This document shows, one piece after another, positions 34,097 to 40,209 of a stretch of 40,209 nt of DNA. A program made the translations under genes and the position numbers. Each line of letters begins with the position of its first letter. Positions within the stretch are counted from its first letter, which is position 1. The DNA is from an uncultured Intestinimonas sp. Lineage in GTDB: Bacteria; Bacillota; Clostridia; Oscillospirales; Oscillospiraceae. Location: positions 1-40,209 of the forward strand of contig NZ_CALXEE010000009.1 in NCBI RefSeq assembly GCF_944387245.1, read 5' to 3'. The notes beneath the pieces were generated by a model, which saw only the letters and a list, made by a program, of their open reading frames with translations, had not been told where the DNA came from and did no database searches.

Positions 34097-34353
34097 TAAT
34101 ATCACATTTTTATATTGTGAAAACAGCAATGACCGGGTAAGTAAATCGGTCTCGCAAGCCCAGAGAGGGAGCGGCAGGTGTGAGCTCCCGTGAGGGGCCG
34201 GGAGAAAGTCGCTCGTGAGCTGCGCCCTTGAACTTCCAGTAGGGGGCGACGGTTCCCCCCGTTACCGGGGATGAGAGCGCGCGGGCGTTTGCCTGCGAAT
34301 TTAGGTGGTACCACGGAGTAAGACTTCGTCCTAGAGAGGACGAAGTCTTTTTG
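34097..34353 (+). promoter_or_regulatory. T-box leader, probable valine specifier (GUC)
   Basis: Stem I base CAGC/GCTG flanks a K-turn-like ATGA/GTGA; a lower stem CGGG/CTCG leads to the specifier loop with AGTA (34140-34143) opposite AGAAA-GTC-G, so the codon is most likely GUC (34208-34210, Val). The AG-bulge AGAGA and a terminal loop with GGUG follow. The linker has AGTAGG and CCGTTA. The T-box sequence TTTAGGTGGTACCACGG (34300-34316) is followed by an 11-bp terminator (34321-34331 with 34338-34348) and a U-run. Its UGGU should pair with the ACCA end of uncharged tRNA. Confidence 0.92.
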
Positions 34354-34435
34354 CATATTTGTCCCTTTTCTGGCGTAATCCCGCTTCCGGTCACCGGGAG
34401 CTTTTCCTAATTTGAAACTCGAGGAGGAATGCTGC

Positions 34436-36058
34436 ATGATCAACGGAGCCCAGGCCCTGATGGAGAGCCTTAAGCGCGAGGGAGTGGAGCGGGTATTTGG
34501 CTATGCCGGTGCCACCATCTGCCCCGCTGTGGACGCCCTGGCTGCCACCGACATCGCCTACACCCTGGTCCGCACGGAACAGAACGCCGGTCACATGGCC
34601 TCCGGCTACGCCCGCATGATGGGCAAGCCCGGTGTGTGCATGGTGACCTCGGGTCCCGGCGCCACCAACCTTATTACCGGCATCGCCACCGCCTACATGG
34701 ATTCCATCCCCATGGTGGCCATCACCGGCCAGGTCCAGAGCTACCTGCTGGGCCGGGATATCTTTCAGGAGGTGGACATCACCGGCGCCTGTGCCCCCTT
34801 CATCAAGCACAGCTACCTGGTGAAGGACGCCAACGACATTCCCCGCGTCGTCAAAGAGGCCTTCCACATCGCCTCCACCGGCCGGCAGGGCCCCGTGCTC
34901 ATCGACATCCCCATCGATATCCAGCAGCAGATGATCGACCCCGTCTACCCCGACAGCGTGGACATCCGGGGCTACAAGCCCAGCGTCAAGGGTAACGACA
35001 ACCAGATCAAGCGGGTGGCCGCCTCCATCTCCGCCGCCCAGAAGCCCCTGCTGTGCGTGGGCGGCGGCCTCTTCAGCGCCAAGGCCCAGGAAGAGCTGAT
35101 CACCCTGTGCGAGAGCGCCCGCATCCCGGTAGTCACCACCATGATGGGCCTGGGGCTGCTGCCCAGGAACCACCCCCTGAACCTGGGCATGATCGGTGCC
35201 TTCGGTACCCCCACCGCCAACCGGGCCCTCAACACAACCGACCTGCTCATCATTGCCGGCGCCCGGGCCGCCGACCGGGCGGTGACCTCCCCCAAGGAGA
35301 TTGCCAGCCGCACCAAGACCGTCCACCTGGATGTGGACCCCGCCGAAATTGGCAAGAACTTCTCCACCACGGTGCCCGTGGTGGGCGACGTGAAGGTCAT
35401 CCTGGACCAGCTCATCTCCCACCACCCCAAGGCCCAGAGCGAGGCCTGGATCGCCGATCTCCAGGCCCGGCGGCAGGCCGAGACCCAACCTGCTGCCGCC
35501 CCCGGCGCCGGCAGCGTCACCCCCTCCTACCTCATGCGCACCCTGGGTGAGCAGCTGGACGACGACGCCTGCGTCTGCGTGGACGTGGGCCAGAACCAGA
35601 TCTGGGCGGCCAAACACCTGCCCATGAAGCATGGCCGCTTCCTCACCACCGGCGGCCTGGGCACTATGGGCTACTCCCTCCCCGCCTCCCTGGGCGTCAA
35701 GACCGCCGTCCCCGACCGGCAGACCGTGGTGGTCTGCGGCGACGGCAGCTTCCAGATGTTTGAAAACGAGCTGGCCACCCTGAAGGCCATGGGGACCGAT
35801 GTGAAGATCGTCATGGTCCACAACGGGGTGCTGGGCCTGGTCCACCAGATCCAATACTCCAGCTACAGCGGCCCCTTTGGCGTGGACCTCACCGGCTCCC
35901 CCGACTTCGAGAAGCTGGCCGAGGCCTACGGCATCCCCGGCAAGCGCATCTCCGACGACGGTCAGGTGGACAGCGCCATCCACGACATGCTCACCGCGTC
36001 CGGACCCTATCTGCTCATCTGCGACGTGGACCCCATGACCACCACGTCCATGACCTAA
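34436..36058 (+). CDS. ilvB: Acetolactate-synthase-like large subunit, divergent copy 1
   Basis: A 540-residue ThDP enzyme of the acetohydroxyacid synthase family. The ThDP-activating Glu48 (VRTEQNAG), SGPGATNLITGIATAYMDSIP near 75-95, QEVDITGACAPFIKHS and the ThDP motif GDGSFQMFENELATL near 436-450 are present. It departs from canonical AHAS: GYAGAT replaces GYPGG-, HQIQ (470-473) replaces HQWQ, the NN of the ThDP motif reads HN, and the C-terminus stops short of the PMVxxGxPxxEF tail. Start ATG 34436 follows GAGGAGG. Followed by an ilvN-type gene, so acetolactate synthesis is likely but substrate preference may differ. Confidence 0.88.
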   Translation: MINGAQALMESLKREGVERVFGYAGATICPAVDALAATDIAYTLVRTEQNAGHMASGYARMMGKPGVCMVTSGPGATNLITGIATAYMDSIPMVAITGQVQSYLLGRDIFQEVDITGACAPFIKHSYLVKDANDIPRVVKEAFHIASTGRQGPVLIDIPIDIQQQMIDPVYPDSVDIRGYKPSVKGNDNQIKRVAASISAAQKPLLCVGGGLFSAKAQEELITLCESARIPVVTTMMGLGLLPRNHPLNLGMIGAFGTPTANRALNTTDLLIIAGARAADRAVTSPKEIASRTKTVHLDVDPAEIGKNFSTTVPVVGDVKVILDQLISHHPKAQSEAWIADLQARRQAETQPAAAPGAGSVTPSYLMRTLGEQLDDDACVCVDVGQNQIWAAKHLPMKHGRFLTTGGLGTMGYSLPASLGVKTAVPDRQTVVVCGDGSFQMFENELATLKAMGTDVKIVMVHNGVLGLVHQIQYSSYSGPFGVDLTGSPDFEKLAEAYGIPGKRISDDGQVDSAIHDMLTASGPYLLICDVDPMTTTSMT

Positions 36059-36075
36059 GAAAGGAGGAAGGCCAT

Positions 36076-36561
36076 ATGACCCAGACCATTTCCGTACTGG
36101 TGGAAAACCGGGCCGGCGTGCTCAACCGCATCACCGGTCTCTTCGCCCGTCGGGCCTTCAACATCGAGAGCCTTGCCGTGGGTGTCACCGACGACAAGAA
36201 CATCTCCCGCATCACCATCATCGTGGACTCCGGCAACAACGTGGTGGAGCAGGTGGAAAAGCAGCTCAACAAGCTGGTGGACGTCATCAAGGTCCGCACC
36301 CTGGACGAGAAGAAGCTCATCGGACGGGAGCTTATTATTGTAAAGGTGTCCACCTCCACCAAGACCCGCCAGGACGTGGCGAACCTCTGCCAGATCATGG
36401 GCGCCAAGATCGCCGACATCAGCAGCACCAGTATGACCCTGGAGCTCTCCGACACCCCCGACCGGGTGGACCTCTTCGAGAGCCTGCTGCGGCCCTTCTC
36501 CATCCTGGAGGTGGCCCGGACGGGCGTCATCGCCGTCCAGAAGGGCAGCGGAAAAATCTAA
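36076..36561 (+). CDS. ilvN: Acetolactate synthase small (regulatory) subunit, copy 1
   Basis: A 161-residue ACT-domain regulator of AHAS that mediates feedback inhibition, usually by valine. ACT domain at about 1-75 (TISVLVENRAGVLNRITGLFARR, FNIESLAVG) and the C-terminal ALS domain at about 80-157 (LIGRELIIVKVSTS, EVARTGVIAVQKG). Gap of 17 bp after copy 1 of the large subunit; start ATG follows AAAGGAGGAAG. Confidence 0.95.
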   Translation: MTQTISVLVENRAGVLNRITGLFARRAFNIESLAVGVTDDKNISRITIIVDSGNNVVEQVEKQLNKLVDVIKVRTLDEKKLIGRELIIVKVSTSTKTRQDVANLCQIMGAKIADISSTSMTLELSDTPDRVDLFESLLRPFSILEVARTGVIAVQKGSGKI

Positions 36562-36599
36562 GCCGGCGGTTTGTTCCGCACGGCGTCAGGAGGGACAAC

Positions 36600-38306
36600 G
36601 TGAAAATCCGAGCCACTCAAGCCATCATGGAATGCCTGCTGGAGCAGGGCGTGGACACCGTCTTCGGCTACCCCGGCGGCACTATATTAAATGTATACGA
36701 CGAGCTCTACCGCTATCAGGACAAGATCCACCACATCCTGACGGCCCATGAGCAGGGCGCCTCCCATGCCGCCGACGGCTATGCCCGCTCCACCGGCAAG
36801 GTGGGGGTGTGCTTCGCCACCTCCGGCCCCGGCGCCACCAATCTGACCACCGGCATCGCCACCGCCTACATGGACTCCTCCCCTGTTGTCTTCCTCACCT
36901 GCAACGTGGGGGAGAGCACCCTGGGTAAGGATGCCTTCCAGGAGGTGGATATCACCGGCATCGCCATGCCCATCACCAAGGCCACCTACCTGGTCCGGGA
37001 CCCCAACGACATCCCCGACATCATCCGGGAGGCCTTCGCCGTGGCCGCCATGGGCCGCCCCGGCCCGGTGCTCATCGATCTTCTAAAAAACGTCACCGCC
37101 CTGGACGTGATGATCGACTATGAGCCCCTCCCCAAGGAGGAGCACCAGTACTACGGTCGTCTGGCCGACCTGCGGAAGCGGGCGGGCTGGGACCTGACGC
37201 CCCCCGCCCCCAACAGCGACGACGTGGACAAGCTGGTGGAGCTCATCGCCCAGTCGGAAAAGCCCATGCTCATCTGCGGCGGCGGCGTGGTCCGCAGCCG
37301 GGCCCATGAGGAGTTCCGCACCCTGGCCGAGAAGCTGGACGCCCCGGTGGCCATTACCGTCATGGGCGGCGGCGGCTTCCCCGGCGCCCACCCCCTCACC
37401 ACCGGCATGCTGGGTATGCATGGCTCCCGGAGCTCCAACATCGCCTGCGACAACTGTGACCTGCTCATCGCCGTGGGCTGCCGGTTCTCCGACCGGGTGG
37501 CCACCGAGCCGGCCACCTTCGCCAAGCAGGCCAAGATCGTACATATCGACATCGACCGGGCCGAGATCGACAAGAACGTCAAGACCGATCACCACATCAT
37601 CGGAGACGCCAAGCAGGTCCTCCAGATGGTCAATGACCGCATCCCCGCCTACCAGCACCCGGCGTGGAAGGAGTTCGTATTCTCCCACCGGCCCGCAGCG
37701 CCGGAGGAGAGCGCCGCCCTCACCCCCTACCAGATCATCCGCACCCTCCGGGAGCTGTGCCCCCAGGACTCCATCGTGGCCACCGACGTGGGCCAGCACC
37801 AGATGTGGAGCATCCAGCACTTCCACTTCGACTACCCCGGTCAGCTCATCACCTCCGGCGGCTTCGGCACCATGGGCTTTGGCCTGGGCGCCGCCATGGG
37901 CGCCAAGCTGGGCAACCCGGACAAGACGGTGCTCCACATGACCGGCGACGGCTGCTTCCGCATGAACGGCCAGGAGCTGGCCACCGTCTCCCACTACGAC
38001 ATCCCCATCATCACCGTCATCTTCAACAACCACACCCTGGGCATGGTCCACCAGTGGCAGAACCTGCTCTACGGCGGCCGCTTCTCCGAGACCGACCTCA
38101 ACTTCGCTCCCGACTTCGTGAAGCTGGCCGAGGCCTACGGCGTCCGGGGCAGGCGGGTCACCACCCGGGCCGAGCTGGCCGACACCGTCCGGGAGGCCCT
38201 GGACCTGGGCCACGCCTACGTCATCGAGTGCATCATCGACACCGATGAGACCGTGCGCCCCATGGTCTCCGCCGGCAAGCCCATCACCGAATTCCTGTTG
38301 GAGTGA
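36600..38306 (+). CDS. ilvB: Acetolactate synthase large subunit, canonical copy 2
   Basis: A 568-residue catalytic AHAS. It has FGYPGGTILNVYDEL (22-36), Glu51 in TAHEQGASHAADGYAR, the FAD/ThDP region SGPGATNLTTGIATAYMDSSP, the ThDP motif GDGCFRMNGQELATV near 449-463 with the NN of IFNNHTLGMV, the substrate-shaping HQWQ (Trp486), and the normal C-terminal tail PMVSAGKPITEFLLE. Start GTG 36600 follows GGAGGG. It is the standard enzyme making acetolactate and acetohydroxybutyrate. Confidence 0.96.
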   Translation: MKIRATQAIMECLLEQGVDTVFGYPGGTILNVYDELYRYQDKIHHILTAHEQGASHAADGYARSTGKVGVCFATSGPGATNLTTGIATAYMDSSPVVFLTCNVGESTLGKDAFQEVDITGIAMPITKATYLVRDPNDIPDIIREAFAVAAMGRPGPVLIDLLKNVTALDVMIDYEPLPKEEHQYYGRLADLRKRAGWDLTPPAPNSDDVDKLVELIAQSEKPMLICGGGVVRSRAHEEFRTLAEKLDAPVAITVMGGGGFPGAHPLTTGMLGMHGSRSSNIACDNCDLLIAVGCRFSDRVATEPATFAKQAKIVHIDIDRAEIDKNVKTDHHIIGDAKQVLQMVNDRIPAYQHPAWKEFVFSHRPAAPEESAALTPYQIIRTLRELCPQDSIVATDVGQHQMWSIQHFHFDYPGQLITSGGFGTMGFGLGAAMGAKLGNPDKTVLHMTGDGCFRMNGQELATVSHYDIPIITVIFNNHTLGMVHQWQNLLYGGRFSETDLNFAPDFVKLAEAYGVRGRRVTTRAELADTVREALDLGHAYVIECIIDTDETVRPMVSAGKPITEFLLE

Positions 38307-38331
38307 GGATGGAGAAAGGAGCGTGATCGTT

Positions 38332-38880
38332 ATGGAAAGCAAAGAGCATACCCTCTCCATCCTGGTGGAGAACACCCCCGGCGTGCTGAGCCAGGTCTCC
38401 CGCCTCTTTTCCAGGAAGGGCTACAACATCGAGTCCATCGCCTCCGGCACCACGGAGGACCCCAAGGTCACCCGCATCACCATCGTCATGAACGGGGATG
38501 ACGCCACCATCGCCCAGCTGGCCGCCCAGCTGCGGAAGCTGCTGTGCGTCATCTCGGTCAAGGTCCTCTCCACCGAGGACGCCGTCCAGCGGGAGCTGGT
38601 GCTGGTGAAGGTGAAGGCCGACACCAAGGACAAGCGGGACGAGGTCCTCCAGATCGTCAGCGTCTTCCGGGCCAGCGTGGTGGACATCAGCCGTGAGACC
38701 CTCACCGTCTCCATCCTGGGCGACGAGAACAAGGCCTGCGCCCTCATGGACCTGCTGGCCGACTTCGGCGTCCTGGAGGTGGTCCGCACCGGCATCATCG
38801 CCATTGAGCGGGGCATCCGCACCATCTACGAGGACACCAAGGAGTCCGGCGAATTTAACTACGGCAAGAACGTTTTGTAA
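38332..38880 (+). CDS. ilvN: Acetolactate synthase small (regulatory) subunit, copy 2
   Basis: A 182-residue AHAS regulatory subunit: N-terminal ACT domain (about 5-80: LSILVENTPGVLSQVSRLFSRKGYNIESIASG) and C-terminal domain (VQRELVLVKVKADTK, FGVLEVVRTGIIAIERG), with a 20-residue tail (IRTIYEDTKESGEFNYG) missing in copy 1. Start ATG 38332 is ten bases after AAAGGAG; a GTG at 38323 is too close to it. Confidence 0.95.
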   Translation: MESKEHTLSILVENTPGVLSQVSRLFSRKGYNIESIASGTTEDPKVTRITIVMNGDDATIAQLAAQLRKLLCVISVKVLSTEDAVQRELVLVKVKADTKDKRDEVLQIVSVFRASVVDISRETLTVSILGDENKACALMDLLADFGVLEVVRTGIIAIERGIRTIYEDTKESGEFNYGKNVL

Positions 38881-38988
38881 CCGCGTTTTTTTGCAGAGAT
38901 TGTATCATAGTTATCATTCTTTTCCACATTGCTGTGGTATTCTATTCATCACTTAGAACCGTCACCACGAAAAAAGGAGTGTATTGTC
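38881..38988 (+). other. ilvN-ilvC spacer
   Basis: A 108-bp gap with a weak hairpin-plus-T7 (AACG / CGTT then TTTTTTT near 38886-38892) and a small hairpin CCACA-TTGC-TGTGG (38924-38937). It might weaken readthrough or hold a second start for ilvC, but I find no good promoter. AAGGAG before the ilvC ATG is clear. Confidence 0.4.
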
Positions 38989-40008
38989 ATGGCAAAGATG
39001 TACTACGAGAAGGACTGCGAGCTCAGCTACCTCAACGGGAAGAAGATCGCCATCATCGGCTACGGCTCCCAGGGCCACGCCCACGCCCTCAACCTGAAGG
39101 ACTCCGGCTGCGACGTCTGCGTCGGCCTCCGTCAGGGCTCCAAGAACTGGGCCATTGCCGAGAAGGCCGGCCTCACCGTGAAGACCATCCCCGAGGCCGC
39201 CAAGTGGGCTGACATCGTCATGATCCTCATCAACGACGAGGTCCAGGCCGATGTCTACAAGAAGGACATCGCCCCCTATCTGGAGGAGGGTAATGCCCTG
39301 GCCTTCGCTCACGGCTTCAACATCCGCTACAAGCAGATCATCCCTCCCGCCGGCGTGGACGTCTTCATGGCCGCCCCCAAGGGCCCCGGCCACACCGTCC
39401 GTTCCCAGTACCTGGCCGGCAAGGGCGTGCCCTGCCTGGTTGCCGTGGAGCAGGATGCCACCGGCAACGCCTATAAGATTGCCCTGGCCTACATCGCCGG
39501 CATCGGCGGCGCCCGCGCCGGCGTCATGGAGACCACCTTCCACGACGAGACCGAGACCGATCTGTTCGGTGAGCAGACCGTCCTGTGCGGCGGCGTGGTG
39601 GACCTGATGCGCTGCGGCTTCGAGGTGCTGGTGGAGGCCGGTTACGAGCCTGAGAACGCCTACTTCGAGTGCATCCACGAGATGAAGCTCATCATCGACC
39701 TCATCAACAAGGGCGGCGTGGCTGCCATGAACTACTCCATCTCCGACACCGCCGAGTACGGCGAGTACGTCTCCGGCCCCCGCGTCATCCCCCACGAGGA
39801 GACCAAGGCCCGGATGCGCGCCGTCCTCTCCGACATCCAGGATGGCACCTTCGCCGGCAAGTGGATCGCCGAGAACAAGAACGGCCGCTGCTTCTTCAAC
39901 TCCAAGCGTGACAACCTCAAGAAGCACCAGATGGAGATCGTGGGCGAGGAACTCCGCAAGAACATGATCTGGGGTGGCGACAAGGACCTGGACTCCGCCT
40001 CCAACTAA
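38989..40008 (+). CDS. ilvC: Ketol-acid reductoisomerase (class I)
   Basis: A 339-residue enzyme of branched-chain amino-acid synthesis that isomerises and reduces acetolactate to dihydroxyisovalerate with Mg and NAD(P)H. Rossmann motif [17 protein letters not shown] (residues about 20-36), FAHGFNIRY near 105-113, [12 protein letters not shown] near 129-140, and the metal-binding Asp/Glu of [14 protein letters not shown] near 185-198 and later Glu residues. Short class I length. The cofactor loop (VGLRQGSKN) suggests NADPH but was not tested. The last 12 codons are duplicated downstream. Confidence 0.97.
   Translation: MAKMYYEKDCELSYLNGKKIAIIGYGSQGHAHALNLKDSGCDVCVGLRQGSKNWAIAEKAGLTVKTIPEAAKWADIVMILINDEVQADVYKKDIAPYLEEGNALAFAHGFNIRYKQIIPPAGVDVFMAAPKGPGHTVRSQYLAGKGVPCLVAVEQDATGNAYKIALAYIAGIGGARAGVMETTFHDETETDLFGEQTVLCGGVVDLMRCGFEVLVEAGYEPENAYFECIHEMKLIIDLINKGGVAAMNYSISDTAEYGEYVSGPRVIPHEETKARMRAVLSDIQDGTFAGKWIAENKNGRCFFNSKRDNLKKHQMEIVGEELRKNMIWGGDKDLDSASN
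39971..40008 (+). repeat. Direct repeat copy A (3' end of ilvC)
   Basis: A 38-bp segment ending at the ilvC stop codon recurs at 40128-40165 with two mismatches; period 157 bp. Copy A encodes the terminal [11 protein letters not shown]. Confidence 0.9.
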
Positions 40009-40019
40009 AAATCAGGGGT

Positions 40020-40054
40020 CCCCACAAAAGCCCAGCGCAGCGGGTTTTGTGGGG
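40020..40054. other. Hairpin after ilvC
   Basis: Arms CCCCACAAAA (40020-40029) and TTTTGTGGGG (40045-40054) with an inner CCC/GGG. No T-run follows, so terminating strength is doubtful; it could stabilise the ilv mRNA 3' end or belong to a repeat family. Confidence 0.65.
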
Positions 40055-40127
40055 AAAGGAGCCGCAGCGGAATGGACGAGCCTTCGCCCTTGGGCGGAGG
40101 TGAGTGATGTGGAGCTTGCGGCGACGC

Positions 40128-40165
40128 GGGGCGGCGACAAGGACCTGGACTCCGCTTCCAACTAA
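40128..40165 (+). repeat. Direct repeat copy B (displaced ilvC 3' end)
   Basis: A second copy of the last 38 bp of ilvC including the stop codon. The intervening 119 bp contain a GC-rich stretch with no family I recognise. An open frame from 39974 to 40165 ends in the same [11 protein letters not shown] but is judged non-coding. The last 44 bases of the window show nothing else. Confidence 0.85.
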
Positions 40166-40209
40166 CCAGCCAAATTTCATATTACCATCAGACGGTATCA
40201 AGTGGGGAC

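Noticed and set aside
34102-34394. Minus-strand frames over the ilv T-box
   Set aside because: They lie antisense to conserved RNA structure and have no protein motif.
34436-38880. The ilvB-ilvN doubling as an assembly artefact
   Set aside because: The two sets differ throughout, including active-site motifs and C-terminal tails, so they are real diverged paralogues.
39974-40165. A 63-codon gene after ilvC
   Set aside because: It begins inside ilvC in another frame and owes its end to the duplicated ilvC tail; there is no ribosome site.

Overview
The window looks like a chromosomal segment from a GC-rich, gut-type member of the Clostridia, most likely an Oscillospiraceae (Flavonifractor / Pseudoflavonifractor / Lawsonibacter-like). 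The evidence is strongly GC-biased codons, clostridial gene families (split transketolase, Rnf complex, L-cysteine desulfidase, copper-amine-oxidase-type stalk protein, DUF2089), T-box leaders, a CIRCE heat-shock operator and SigA-type promoters with 17-bp spacers. The genus is inference; there is no rRNA gene to anchor it. I see no tRNA, rRNA, CRISPR array or prophage. The only mobile element is a dead IS200-type transposase remnant.

Layout. 0.1-2.5 kb (-): two-subunit transketolase with a translationally coupled SGNH hydrolase. 2.6-4.7 kb: secreted stalk-domain protein (+) and HD protein (-) sharing a terminator. 4.8-8.8 kb: heat-shock block with a perfect CIRCE, hsp20, a small Cys-rich protein, a small XRE regulator and clpB. 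8.9-9.4 kb: orphan membrane protein. 9.5-10.1 kb: IS200-type pseudogene. 10.2-13.4 kb (-): three-gene ABC importer behind a T-box whose specifier reads UGG (Trp), so probably trpXYZ. 13.4-15.6 kb: EamA transporter (-), mpg and a HAD phosphatase (+). 15.6-18.2 kb (-): pcrA/uvrD helicase. 18.3-22.8 kb (-): lrp - aminotransferase - thrH - DUF1015 - ispE operon. 22.9-24.0 kb (+): DUF2089 regulator with two tandem-duplicated small membrane proteins. 24.1-25.1 kb: asnA. 25.2-25.7 kb (-): UPF0145 protein and a small membrane protein. 25.8-27.2 kb (+): infC-rpmI-rplT with an attenuator leader and a probable AUC start for IF3. 27.2-28.5 kb: L-cysteine desulfidase. 28.6-33.7 kb (-): complete rnfCDGEAB operon. 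34.1-40.0 kb (+): second T-box (specifier probably GUC, Val) driving ilvB-ilvN-ilvB-ilvN-ilvC. 40.0-40.2 kb: a short repeat-rich tail holding a duplicated 3' end of ilvC.

How it works together. Much of the window is amino-acid economy. Two separate T-boxes sense uncharged tRNA to control Trp uptake and branched-chain amino-acid synthesis. AsnA makes asparagine, CyuA degrades cysteine, and the Lrp-headed operon joins an aminotransferase to the phosphoserine/homoserine enzyme ThrH. Rnf couples ferredoxin oxidation to NAD reduction and an ion gradient. The most noteworthy items are the Trp T-box that identifies the importer's substrate, the doubled and divergent acetohydroxyacid synthase sets, the AUC-initiated infC behind a switchable terminator, the CIRCE on hsp20 with an XRE regulator next to clpB, and the DUF2089 plus duplicated membrane-protein module, whose function is unknown.
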